Both the position numbers and the translations under genes were made by a program. The notes under the pieces were generated by a model. The model made no database searches. It worked only from the letters and a program-made list of their open reading frames with translations, and had not been told where the DNA came from. From contig CALYLX010000141.1 of the NCBI GenBank assembly GCA_944990035.1, forward strand, positions 248,001 through 312,000: a stretch of DNA of 64,000 bases. Direction: 5' to 3'. Position 1 is the first letter of the stretch. Every line of letters begins with the position of its first letter. This stretch comes from Clitopilus passeckerianus. Lineage: Eukaryota; Basidiomycota; Agaricomycetes; Agaricales; Entolomataceae. Below are positions 22,904 to 34,386 of the stretch, one piece after another.

Positions 22904-24525
22904 ATGTTCGTCCCAAAGCCATCCAGACCCATCCTATCCCTACGCCGCTCTCCCTTCCCCACTCTCACCCACCCTCACCCCGGCCGCCGCCTCGTCCAAA
23001 CCGCCGCAAACTCAACCTCCCTCGTCTCCTCCTCCCACCCAACCGAGCCATTCGAAGTCCAACTCCACTCCTCCACCTTCAACACCTTCAAATGCCCTCC
23101 CCCACCCTCCACCCTCTGGGTAAAACGAGACGAATTGGTTAAGATGTACAAAGAAATGCGAACGATGCGGAGGATGGAGATGGCTGCGGAGAGTATGTAT
23201 AGGGAACAGCTGGTTAGGGGGTTTTGTCATTTGAGTATTGGGCAGGTGCGGTCGTCATTCTTCTTTCTCTCTCTCTATCTCTTCTCTAATCACGATTTTA
23301 CGTACAGGAAGCGATCTCAACCGGCCTAACCCACGTTCTCTCCCCCACCGACCTCATCATAACAGCCTACAGGTGCCACCCCTTCATTCCCCTCCGTGGC
23401 GGCTCCATCTCCTCCGTCCTCGCCGAACTCTTAGGTCGAAAGGGAGGGATATCGAAGGGTAAAGGAGGCTCGATGCATATGTTCACTAAGACTTTTCGGG
23501 GTGGACATGGGATTGTCGGAGCACATGTACCGATTGGGACTGGGATTGCTTTTGCGCAGGCGTATGGAGGGGAGGGGGGAAAGGAAGAGGGGAAGAAAGC
23601 GACGGTGTGTTTGTTTGGCGATGGAGCTGCGAATCAGGGACAGGTCGCGGAGGCTCTGAATATGGCGAAACTATGGAACCTCCCAATAATCTACATAGTA
23701 GAGAACAACAAATACGGAATGGGGACCTCTGCGGAGAGGGCGAGTGCTAATCCGGAGTATTATACGAGGGGGGATAGGATTCCTGGGATTCAGGTGCGCT
23801 TGGGGTGGTTCCCTTTCGCTCCTTCTTCTCGTGAAATATAATATAAAATGTACGCTAACGCACCCGCACACAGGTAAACGCGATGAACCCACTCGCAGTC
23901 ATCCAAGCTGCGTCCTACGCACGAAAATGGATCCTCGAGGAAGGGAAGGGACCGATATTGTTGGAATTTGTGACGTATAGATATGCGGGGCATTCGTGAG
24001 TACTAGCGTTCTTCCTCTTTCTCTCTCTTCCTTCATCCGTTCTTCTCTCGTCCAATCTCACCCTTCTTCCCCTCCTCTTGAAACCTCCTAACTCGACAGA
24101 TACTAATACCATTCGTAACACAGGATGTCAGACCCAGGAACGACCTACCGCACCAAAGACGAAGTGAAAGATATGCGGAACACGCAAGACCCGATACGCG
24201 GGTTGGGGCAGTGGTTGGAGGAGTGGGGGTTAGTTGAGGAGAACGAACTCAAGGTGCGTACCGTGACTTCCCCTATCCTCATGCATCCCGTCCCGTCGTC
24301 GTTGTGTATTCTGGAGCTTAAAAAATCTGACGTATCTAATACATATTTATTTGTTGGATACAGGAAATTGATAAGGAGGCGAAGAGGGTGGTGGATGAGG
24401 CGGTGGAAGAAGCGAAGAAGTCACCTGAGCCGGGGGTGGAGGAGTTATGGACGGATGTGTATGCTGCTGGGGCTGGGACGACGTGGAGGAGGGGGAGGGA
24501 GAGGGAGGAGGTGCATTACTACTAA
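22904..24525 (+). CDS. PDA1: Pyruvate dehydrogenase E1 component subunit alpha, mitochondrial
   Basis: Catalyses the thiamine-diphosphate-dependent decarboxylation of pyruvate in the mitochondrial PDH complex, as an alpha2-beta2 heterotetramer with E1 beta. Exons are 22904-23245, 23308-23793, 23874-23995, 24124-24253 and 24364-24525, giving 413 residues, the usual length (yeast Pda1 is 420). The N-terminus is Arg/Ser-rich without acidic residues, a matrix-targeting presequence. Conserved blocks are [29 protein letters not shown], the ThDP motif GDGAANQGQ...ENNKYGMGT, and [17 protein letters not shown]. The last is the phosphorylation loop, with the regulatory serine in SMSDPG split by the third intron. 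All introns are 62-128 nt GT-AG and all joins keep the frame. Single-copy housekeeping gene, apparently intact. Confidence 0.96.
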
Positions 24526-25464
24526 GTAGGGTGGGGAGGAGGAAAGAGGAATTCGGAGCCTCGGCGTACAACACCTTGGACAATTATTCGTAATTGCGGA
24601 AATCTGGTTGTGTGTTCCAGACGACAATGTTTGAATTATGAATTACGAGGAAACAAGGTGACGTAGGTTTGTTTTCTATGTATTTTATGATCTGGTCGTG
24701 AGCCTACAACTTCAACCTTTGAACGATTCAGCTGTTCATAGCACGATCTGCGTGACATTCGTCGCTGGGCCCTCGGCTTCGGATATCGGACTAGTGAACA
24801 GCCACAAAGCTGGCCAAGCGAACTCCGGCCCGATGTACCCTTCTATGACGCCTGAATCATTTGGCCAACCTCCGAACCAAACAAAGTGCCAAAAATATGC
24901 CACAGCACTGGGTCAGCCTGTCAGGTCCGCATGTCGTTGAAGTTGTAGGTTACGCTGGTCTTGTCATGTCAAGAGCAATGCAGATTCGCCAGAGATGACC
25001 TATACGGACACCTTTAGAAGTCGGCTATGACAATCACTCTTGTCTCCGCACCTTGAATTCTCGTCGCTGCCCAATCGAAGATCACTTGTGGCTACTAGTC
25101 TCATCCAAGAAAGCTGTCTTCTCGGGCCTTCCTTCCACATCTGCAGCTTTCTCTGCTTCCCAATTGAACATTCGCTATCACATCGAGCGTATCCCTTCCG
25201 GGCTATTGTCTGTCTGAATATATCTTCCACTTGATTCTATAAGGTGGCAGCCACATGTAACGATATCTTATCAACGGCTCTGAATGTCCAACACATAAGG
25301 TGCATGCGTCTCGTGGGTTCCTTCCTCCCTCTGATAGGTCTCTATTTTTAACTGCTCTATTCTTACCTCAAGCCATTGACGGCAAGCGTTGAGCATGGTC
25401 CGTTCAATTGAGAACATAGCACAATCTCTTCAAATGATGAGCCATATGTTCCTCGACAACACGC
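24526..25464. other. Intergenic, no gene seen
   Basis: Only short overlapping frames (60-80 codons) occur on the two strands, with no recognisable motif. It contains the 3' end of the pyruvate dehydrogenase transcript and the promoter of the G1 peptidase. Confidence 0.4.
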
Positions 25465-25471
25465 TATAAAG
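25465..25471 (+). promoter_or_regulatory. TATA box of the G1 peptidase gene
   Basis: TATAAAG lies about 80 bases before the ATG at 25546, a good match to the eukaryotic TATA consensus and at normal spacing for a fungal secreted-enzyme gene. Confidence 0.5.
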
Positions 25472-25545
25472 GCCACCAGGTTCCCCTTTGGATGAACAAG
25501 GTCTCTCGGATCCTTACAGACGTGCGCACAACTTTCTATCTCGAA

Positions 25546-26446
25546 ATGAAACTCAGTCTCGCTCTCGCCGGCCTGCTTGCCGCCGGTGCCATCGCCATCC
25601 CTACCTCTTCTGAGCGTTTGGCCGCTCGTCTTGAACGCCGACGCGCCAATCGTCAGTCCCAGCCTATCAACCGCATTGCCAGCAGCCTGGAAGTCGCTCC
25701 TAGCCATGTCTCACACGTTGAATATAGCTCTAACTGGGCTGGTGTTGTCTGCGATTATCCATCTGTATGATCGCTTTCTCTATATATTCGTTCTATTTCT
25801 CACTACTTTGGATAGGGAACCTTCAAGTCTGTCACTGGCACCTTCACCGTCCCAACACCCAAAGCCGCCTCTGGTCAAAGCTCTGGTGCAGCCTCTGCCT
25901 GGGTTGGTATAGATGGTGATACTTGCGGTAACGCTATCCTCCAGACTGGTGTTGATTTCACCATCTCTAGCGGGAGGGTCTCTTATGACGGTCAGCACTC
26001 CCTGAGACTTGACTCACTCACTAAACTTACGCCGTATCTGTACAGCTTGGTACGAATGGTACCCCGATTACGCGTACGACTTCTCTGGTATATCGATCAG
26101 TGCTGGCGATGTGATTACTGTCACCGTCACCGCCTCCACCACCAAGGCTGGCACCGCCGTCATCACAAACAAGACAACCGGAAAGACCGTTTCCAAGTCT
26201 CTCACCTCCTCGGCTGCTCTCTGCGAGCAGAATGCTGAGTGGATCATTGAGGACTTTGAGGAAAATGGAGGGTTGGTCCCTTTTGCCAACTTCGGAACCG
26301 TCACCTTCAGCAATGCCGTTGCCACTACCAACTCTGGCACGACTGTTGTCCCGTCCCAATGCACCATCATTGATATTGAGCAGAACAACAAGGTTCTCAC
26401 TTCCGTCTCCACTGGCTCATCTAGTCTTACCGTCTCCTATGTGTAA
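25546..26446 (+). CDS. Secreted glutamic peptidase, family G1 (eqolisin)
   Basis: An acid endopeptidase released outside the cell. The chosen ATG (25546) starts a signal peptide (MKLSLALAGLLAAGAIA). It is followed by a basic propeptide with RRR and RLERRR-like processing sites, then the mature enzyme from about SSNWAGVVC. Exons are 25546-25764, 25816-25990 and 26046-26446: 264 residues, typical for the family. Family hallmarks: VEYSSNWAG, SAWVGIDGDTCGNAILQTG (with the catalytic Gln in LQTG), AWYEWYPDYAY, and NAEWIIEDFEE (with the catalytic Glu in EWI). The frame extends upstream to 25492, but those residues would spoil the signal peptide. Regulation is not visible beyond the TATA box; such enzymes are commonly induced at acid pH. 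Confidence 0.92.
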
Positions 26447-26690
26447 TTTGTACTCAGTGAGCGAAGATATTTAAATACTGTACCGGAAGTGGTCAGCAGA
26501 GTCTATCTGTATTTGGTTGGACCTTTTACTTGCCTTTCACAAGAAACTCTCAACAAGCTGACGCTTCGGCTGAGGGTGTGGTGTAGCCGAAAGATTGAGT
26601 TGGCTTCGGAGATCGGGTCGGGGAACAGCCACAACAGGCCAACCTCGGCCCGACTGCGTCACTGCGCCTTGACTCCTACCATGAAACTGA

Positions 26691-28787
26691 ATGCTGATGT
26701 CTAATCCTCTCAACGACAGCTCTAAGCATTCGGATCCCACGGAAAAAATTGGCTTGTTTTATAACCTCCGTGTCGAACGACGTGGAGAGGTACCAAGACT
26801 TGTTCCGACTCACCATATATCGTTGAGTTTGGACGAGGAGGGGCATAGGAAGTTTGATGGGGTGAGGTTGGTTGTTGTGAGTGATTCGCTGTGGGATGCG
26901 AATGGGGAGGTGGGTATCTATCGTGTCTACGAGCTTCAACAAAGGGCTGACGTGATCTTTCTAACCTCAGCCCGCTGTAACCGATTGGGCCCCTACTTCT
27001 TACGACACGGAGGAGGAGGTTTTCAGTCAACACAACGTTACGCTTCTGAATACGCCACCTAAGGACCCGTTGAAACAGGCACCAAGTGCTCGGACCCTCT
27101 ATGAAGCCCATCGCTCTGAGAAAGAGGTGGATGCCCTACTGCCACCTGATCGTTTGGTCACTGTCATACTCGAGCTGGTGGCCGAACGGCGGGAAGATCA
27201 ACCGCTTCACGAGCAGCATGCGTGTTTTATCCTCATTCCTCTTCGACATTCGTTACTTCTACATAAGGACAAGTTTACGGTTCTGTATGATCGGAATTAC
27301 GCTATCGAAGCACCGGAGTACGCAAGATTGGTCAAGCTGAGATGCAACTTGCTCTATTCTCCACAAGCCAGTCGTGGACCTTATTTCTTGGACCACTTGG
27401 CGGACCTTACGTATCATATCAGAATCCTCGCCCTCCATCCTTGCCGCCCTCGTACTCCCCCATCTCATGCTTCAAGCTGCAGGAAGCTACCTTCCCTCCC
27501 TCCGAAGATCATATCTCAAATCGTACTCCGAGCACTCGATGTAAAGCCGTACTACCAAACGGACAGATACTGGGCGATCCCACTTCTCTCATACGCTCTC
27601 GTCCAGAAATCATGGCTGCACCCTGTGCTCGACTTATTCTGGGATCTCATCGGTAGTGGGAGGGTTCCAGTGCTCAATCTCCCAGGTTTAATCCGCTGTT
27701 TGAAGGCTCAGTCGGAACGAGTACAAGCGGTATGGAGGTTTGAATTTGTGGAGGCGTTTTGGTATACCCGGTATTTTGGTGCTAGGTACGCTGAGAATCT
27801 GACAGCAGATGTGGCGCGTGGATTCTTTTGGACGGCGACGGAGCTCAGGGAAGTTACTGTGGATTATACCTTTTTGAGGGAGGCTATGGAAGCGCTGGGA
27901 GCCCTGGGCCAAGTTGAGGTCTTACGTGTTGTTTCGGAGCAGGAAGATAGAACGGGGAAAGCCTTCATGCCTGGGGCCTTTCTGTCGCTTCGCGAGATCC
28001 TCGAAGTGGCGCAGAAGTGGTCCAGGTTGGAGAGGTTGGAAATAAATTGGTGGGCAGAGGGCCAATCTGCGTAAGTTATGGCGTGTTGATTGGTCTTGAA
28101 AGCGAAAATATGAGTTAATCCAAGTTGTGCTACAGGGAAGACTTGAGAGTGAGTGTGTCATACGTTCTCATACGTTCTTCCTGATAACAATCTCAGAATG
28201 TCCTGGTGCCCTACTCTCTAAAGGACCTTCGCCTAATAGATGGTCGCCTTTACGGGCCTGAACTACTTCATCTCACTGCCCAACAACCACCAACGCTCAC
28301 GAACCTCTTTCTGGAGGGCATCTGGTGTCTTTCAAATTCCCAATTTCGCGAATTCCTGCTGCGCGTTCGAGGGACACTGGAGAATCTTGAACTATGTGGT
28401 ATAGAAGTTGAGAAAGTCAGTGAGGATGAGGAGCCAGCACTCGATTCTTGTATCTCGGAGCTGCGGAAACTGGTTCATTTGACCGTGCCGTATGGAATTC
28501 TGACGAATAGAGGGATAGCTAGGAAGGATACGCTTCCCGCGGGTGCTATATTATGGGTCGAAAACTATATTTGCACTGCGATGTGGGAGACACCTGAAGA
28601 TGTGGGATTGGCACAAGCGATTGAAGAGGGACATTGGAAGGAGATACATCTGACGTGTAGTGGGCATTTGCAGGACTACCAAGTTATGACTGGGCCACGA
28701 TACCTTCAGAAGCTGGGAGAAGTGATGGATGCGGCGAGGCGGGAAGGTGTTGTTTTGACGTTACCGATCCTTGAGACGGCGATATAG
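26691..28787 (+). CDS. F-box protein (intact copy)
   Basis: Likely substrate-recruiting subunit of an SCF ubiquitin ligase. Exons are 26691-26909, 26971-28070, a 13-nt micro-exon 28136-28148, and 28197-28787, giving 640 residues in one frame. Residues 1-130 hold a conserved block (RLVPTHHISLSLDEEG, FDGVRLVVVSD) of unknown function. The F-box-like motif is at about 248-300 (LPPKIISQIVLRALD ... LLSYALVQKSWLHPVLDLFW). The C-terminal half is leucine-patterned (LRNVLVPYSLKDLRLIDG, LTNLFLEGI), resembling irregular leucine-rich repeats. The decayed paralogue at 1096-3200 has matching exon sizes, including the micro-exon, which confirms the model. F-box genes are highly expanded in mushroom-forming fungi; the target here cannot be guessed. 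Confidence 0.82.
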
Positions 28788-30389
28788 CAAGAAGGGAGTT
28801 TTAAATTATAAGCCACCGATTAGTTGTTCTACTCATATTAAGAGATATATATTCAGTGTGATGAATCAAATGCGAAAGGGGGGCTTGAGCGCAGGTACAA
28901 ATCGTGTGGATGAAAGCAGGATGAAGGTTACTTGGATAAATAACTTGAACATTCATGGAAGAGAAAATAGGTCATCTCTGTGATCGTCGATGTCGCCCAG
29001 ACAGGGCGGGATCTGTGTATGGCCACTGAGCGCTGAGCTACAGTATCTCCCGACAAAATCTTTTGTATGTGAGGTTCACTGGCACACGCTGGGAGTTGCA
29101 TATGGCATACTGACTCGGAGTGTTTGGGGTTTTCGCCACAGTCGAAGTTCAATGTGATGCGTGACACAACCTGCCCTAATGCTTGTCACACTGCTTGCCT
29201 TCGCCCACCACGAGCTCCTGGAAGAAAATCGATAACCTTGGAGTAATGCATCTGGGACAAAAACGCTCCAAATTCCCTCACCAGTGTCGGAAAGTTGGAT
29301 AGTAGAGTACACGTCAGACCCGGGTTATCCAGATGCTGGTGACCCCTTGGCACGAGATTGGAATGGCACTGGCCGCACTCAATAAGGCTTCACGCTACGA
29401 CTCCAACGCCTACAAAACGACACTTACAACGCCCAATTCAAGCGCGCGAAATCTTTGAGCCTAGCATGCCTCCTTGGATGCTGATTCTGCTGGGCCGTTG
29501 ATTCTCCACGCCAACCAACCCGGATTGCAGTCGAAACCTTCGGGATCCTCCTACCTTGTGGCTTCACTTCACGCATGGGTAGGTCTTCTAACTCCACGAT
29601 CATGTGCCCTCTCTTAACTTCCTTCTAATGACAGTAGAACGAAATCATGTTTGCGCACATTATCATTCTTGTAATGGGCCTGTTCCTAGAGATGAAGGAG
29701 TAGATGTGATGGAGAAGCAACGGCCTCTGAGAGGCGCATGGTTAGCGTTGACTTCTTGCGGGTCATATACAGTCAAGGTGATTTCTTGTATTCGTATTCT
29801 CAGTGAAATATACATATAGCTAACAATTTTCGGCCAGTCTTCAACGAAATTCTGAAGCCTGGCCTCGGTTCATCCCGACTCTGCTGGTACCCATGCTTCG
29901 GGCGTGTGGCTCCCACCCCAGCCTAACACCACGCAAGGTCAATGCACATATCGAGGCCACATTCAGCTCCACCCGAAGAGACACTATATATACCCTTGGC
30001 TTCATTCACTCATGACTGCGCGAATACACGATTGCGACTACCCTTGCCCCCAAGACCCACCTTCACCGCAGACGCAACATCATACCCGCATCATTATCCA
30101 GCCACGGATGCCGACTGTCTCGCTGCTGCCCTGTATGTTTACAAGCATACAGCGCTCCTAGCCCCCGAGAATCTTGAACCCTGCTATTCTTGCCGAAATG
30201 CACCGAAATGCAAGCTCCTTGTGCTCGATATTAGTTGCATGGAACCACCACCTTGGTACTCTTATTGCCTAGTCGGGAGTCCAAAGCACCTTCGAGTTCG
30301 AGGACCCAAAGCTTCAGAAAGCGAGGAGCAGGCATGGACCACCGGAAGTAACTGGCTTGCCAGCAGAATCTACGCACCATATATCCTTG
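28788..30389. other. No supported gene
   Basis: Short frames only (28771-28983 plus, 28928-29312 minus, 29604-29819 plus, 29942-30427 plus). A TATA-like word (ACTATATATACCC, near 29981) lies upstream of the frame 29942-30427, but the latter has no recognised domain and only a modest length. This stretch begins the accessory region. Confidence 0.3.
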
Positions 30390-31330
30390 GACATTCTTTA
30401 CTTGCCTTATACCTCTGCACCTGTTAACATTCATGTTTTCATTGGTTCCCCGTACTTATATTTTCACTTTTCTTATTCCTTCAACCAGATGGTCTATTTC
30501 TCGTTTCCTATTGATATCGAGGTCCATTGCTTACTTCCTCTAGATACCGTTTGCAACTTGTGTCGCCATCTACTACTTGCAAGAACCCTATACGTACGGA
30601 GCACATCACTTAGCTGGCACGATACCCGGAACGCCGCTGCGGGCATTACCTGCTGACTACCCTCTAGTGTTCAAGCTTTAGGAAGCTGTTGTCACCCGTC
30701 GATCTTGACGTCCTTTGCTTCAACCCGAAGTCATGCCTCTGGAGCCCACGACAACCCAATGGCCGCTACCCTTCATCCACAAGTTGCAACCCCCGGAGCC
30801 CGAAGGCCTCTACGTCTCAAATGCTGACTGTTCCGTTTAGAAACCTCTTCAGGTACGTAATTCTTCTCAGTTCACGAACGGATATCTCATGAATGCCATT
30901 TGTCTCTTACAGACTCGAACACCATTTGAAACCGGCCACGAGAAGCTCACGCCTCAACTTGCTGCTGGGGTCGTCTGGAGAAGGGGAGTCTCCAGGGAGA
31001 GAAGGCTGGAAGAGGGAACCTCATAGCTGCCTGTGCACCATTAAATAAGGTAGGTGTCTCCATCCGCCTTCAATGTTTCCAGAAGATCTAACCTCCAGGA
31101 TATGGCCAGGTCGGGAACAACCTCATTGCAAGTTGAACAACCAAGTATTCGCCCCGTACTTGCCCCCTCTTGCCATCGTGGAGCGCATGCGCTTCAAATG
31201 GATAGAACCGAACCTGGTCGTCCTATCGCAACTCGTGCTCATTGTCACCTACCAACTACGGCCAACAATACTCCAGCCTCTTTAGGCCCCACCTACAGAG
31301 ACCTCGCTAAAGCACTTGACATACCCCGCT
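30390..31330 (+). repeat. Divergent repeat family A, copy 1
   Basis: This stretch aligns at DNA level with 41781-42510. Shared landmarks include GGTCTATTTCTCG (30491), TACGTACGGAG (30592), a GT...AG segment with GATATCTCA (30883), and an end with CATTAAATAAGGT (31040). The copies differ by many substitutions and small gaps, and the reading frames are broken by stops in both. The shared GT...ACAG segment suggests an ancestral intron, so the source was probably a protein-coding gene. I recognise no domain. Confidence 0.55.
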
Positions 31331-32295
31331 GAAGCATTCATCATGAGGCGTGTCTAGGATACCACTCCACCGATCCACAACAACGTCGCCGAAATCGCTC
31401 GCAGTCCGTCACCTTGATGCCGACTCAAGGGAGTCATAATCGGTGCTTCTCGCTTCACATGGTCACTTCGCCATTCCCGCCTTCCTTCCCCCGCGTTCTA
31501 CAGGTTTCGTTGGGTCAACACCGTTGACGTGTTGACCCATCAAGACTCCATCGCTTGGGCCATCGCTCAAACCAATAGAGGGTCATCGGCCAGCATCAGC
31601 TTGATTGGTGCCAATGCTTCTACTTCGATGTCCCTAGGAGCTTCAATCCATTTGAGGCGGATGAATACTTGGGCCAAACCAATGTTTCGTACGATTCTCA
31701 TCGGGACCATTCGGTTTATAGAAATTGTATCCTTACCACCGTCGGATGGCAGAAGGTCGTCCTCCTGATCCGATGAGAGGAGCTGTTTCTCCCGTGCGCA
31801 AGGTCGTCCTCTGTCCTTTTTGTCAATGTGTATTCATCGCTACCATTAAAGATTTTTATACGGTTTGCATGGTATCCTCTTCCCGTACATGTACCATACT
31901 CAGATTAATTCGAGCTGGAATATGATTATGCTCATACGATTCCTCGTCTATCATCGCTCAATTGGCAACATCTTACTACGTATTCGTCTACGTGCCAAAG
32001 CCCTTTATCTCAAGTTGAACGTTTACTAGAACCTATTCCGCTCTTGACCTATTTACAATTGGTAGCCACAGAGCTAGGCAAGCTAGTAGTCAGTCGAGTT
32101 TAGAATAAACGAAGATTTCATATTCGATACTATATACAGTGCATTACAACGGGTATCATAAGAGCAGGGTTAGGTACTGAAGGGAAGGCAGAATTTGGGC
32201 CACTGATCATCTAATAACGGCGGGAATGCCCGACATCCGCAACATCGCTAGCAAAAATATTAGCGTCATATGGCTCTCCTTACAAAGATTGTGTC
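31331..32295. other. No supported gene
   Basis: A plus frame 31529-31768 (79 codons, Ser/Ala/Ile-rich) overlaps 31725-31925 in another frame; neither is recognised. The rest is AT-rich and probably includes the 3' end of the minus-strand gene that follows. Confidence 0.3.
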
Positions 32296-33589
32296 TCACC
32301 TATGGCCGCTGCTCGATCCTTGGTGATCAGAATCATATTCCCCACCTGAGCCTGCTCCATAGGAGACAGGTTGCCCGGTTCGTGGGTCCACTTGCTGGCG
32401 GGAGTACTGACCTCCATGCTGGGGATAATATCTGCTTCCCATTGAGCCCATACACAGAGAAAAGAAGTATTGCAGAACATACTGGCCACTGGCGTATCCT
32501 GGCCCGTAGCCGGGGTACTGCGCACTCGAAGGACCAGCCACCCTACAGTCAAGATTAGAAGAGTCTTACCTAAGTGCAAGATCCGGAATAACTTACGGCT
32601 GTTGAGCTACATATTGCCTGTTATATAGATGAGAATCGTTTCAAACAGGTGATAAATGAATTGAACGAACGGAAGTACAGAGGGCTGCCGATAGCTTCTC
32701 GAAGCCATTGGCGGCTGATGAACTTGCTGGAAGTTCCGTGGATACTCCTGCGGGTATCCATCTCTAGCTGGAGACCCATGGTGATTCATAGAAGAGGGAA
32801 CACGATGCTGGTGTGAAGGCTGATGACCAGCCATTGGCATGTATGATCCATAATTTCTGCTGTCCAACGGCTGCTGTGGATCGAATGCATTGGCAGCGCC
32901 GTAGAAAGGAATTTGGGACGATGCAGCTGGATCGTATCCTCTAACACATGGGAAATCAAAGGTGGGTTATTTGACCGATACTGTTGAGTCGGGTGTGTGA
33001 TACTCACGGTTGTTGGTGCGGAGGTGGGGCCAACATTCCCTGCTAGTCAAAGGTTGATTTGAGTCAAGAGAACTTCTTCGTAAGTGGATGGCGTAAATAC
33101 CAATTGGTGCCGAAGTGCCGCAAGATCGTGCAATGCCCTATCATAATCGCGAGATACCTGAAGATATTTGTCCTTCAAGGATGAGGTCTGAGATAGGCGT
33201 CAGAATTCAGTTCTTCTCTTGACAGTACATGTACCGCACCTCAAGTGTCGCCATTAAACGCTTCCTCCGTTCGGCAATGGCCATGATACGTTGTTCAAAC
33301 AGTTCAATCTTGTCTTGTCGCAGGGCAAGACCACGAGACTCCTGGATGTCTTTTTGCAGCTGCTGAAGCTCCCTCTTAACTCTGGTGGTATAGTTACTAG
33401 TCAGAAGCACACTTCTCACTGTGGGATCGTGTTGACGTACCTTTTCAACGCAGATTCCACCACATCTCTCGTTGTAGTATCTATGGACATTGAGCCGGCG
33501 GCGGCGTAAACCTGTTCGGTAGTCTCAAGGTCCATTTCGACTCTTTGGCGCAAGTCAGTCACTCGGTGGGATCGCTGAGAGTTCTGCAT
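32296..33589 (-). CDS. Hypothetical coiled-coil protein with Gln/Pro/Tyr-rich tail
   Basis: The ATG at 33589 starts MQNSQRSHRVTDLRQ. Short introns join blocks that read as a coiled coil for about 150 residues (VKRELQQLQKDIQE, LFEQRIMAIAERRKRL, SSLKDKYLQVSRDYDR, ALHDLAALRHQL). A disordered tail follows (MLAPPPHQQP, HQPSHQHR, YPRNFQQVHQPP, AQYPGYGPGYASG, QYYPQHGGQYSR) and ends at TGA 32298-32296. Most joins keep the frame, including the last intron (GTATGT...AGCAG) between ASGQ and YYPQ. One small exon near 32610 has an uncertain phase. I recognise no family. The architecture, a short helical oligomerisation domain plus a prion-like low-complexity tail, is typical of scaffold or RNA-associated proteins, but that is inference. 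Confidence 0.6.
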
Positions 33590-34315
33590 CGTAGTGAGTG
33601 TTGTTGATGCATTCTGGGGCCCTTCAATCCCTCTTTATGACTGGCGCAACCTAACACTTCGAGTCGACAATTTCAAGGGTATTGGTGTGCATAACCCCTT
33701 TCCAGTTCTTAGAACATTAGAACACAGCACGTAGAGAGATAAATGTACAAGAAGATTGGTGGGCGTCAGAGAATTACAAGGACTACAGCTAGGAAACTCA
33801 AGGGCGAAGGGCATTTATAGAAACATTGGATCCACAGGTTAAAGAATTCCGAGTCAGTGTTAGTCATGATTCTTGTAGCAAGCGACACTTTTGTATTTCG
33901 GGTGGTGTATCAAGACGCTCTTCACTGACAGAGCCAACTCCAGAGCGGTTGCGAGAGCTTCTGATGATGCGAGGGACTCCCTTGGAACCTATTCCACAGT
34001 CAACCTCCGATTATGAGACGCAAAGCCATAGGCCACAACCCAAGTGGCCATCAAGACAGCGGCCTGGGAGGTTTAATGAGAGTTCATCCTATTAAACCTG
34101 CGAAATCTGAATAATCGACAGCAATGGCCAGAATTTCTGCCGCCTTCCTATCCAAACAAAGGCGCTGAGAACAACACGATGTATGAGGCTGTGAGTTGTT
34201 GTTTTCGTTACTTTCTATCTACCTGGTGATCGGCAGTCTTGTGGTAGATGGTGTAGGAGTGATAGTGATGTGTGACTCTGTGGGCGCATGTGAACCTTAA
34301 CATGATGATATGATC
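33590..34315. other. Intergenic
   Basis: A plus frame at 33826-34095 (89 codons) is open but has no known motif. The region holds divergent promoters: upstream of the minus-strand coiled-coil gene on one side and of the plus-strand kinase-like gene on the other. Confidence 0.35.
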
Positions 34316-34323
34316 TATAAAAG
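34316..34323 (+). promoter_or_regulatory. TATA box of the intact kinase-like gene
   Basis: TATAAAAG lies about 70 bases before the ATG at 34387, a near-perfect consensus at normal spacing. Confidence 0.5.
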
Positions 34324-34386
34324 CAGGCTTGCCGCATACCATGATCAGTGCCACCCCCAAGCTGAAGTTCATTGCTCAAAGCTGAC

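Noticed and set aside
22904..24583. Minus-strand Pro/Ser-rich frames within the pyruvate dehydrogenase gene
   Set aside because: Shadows of the GC-rich coding strand; the plus-strand gene is unambiguous.
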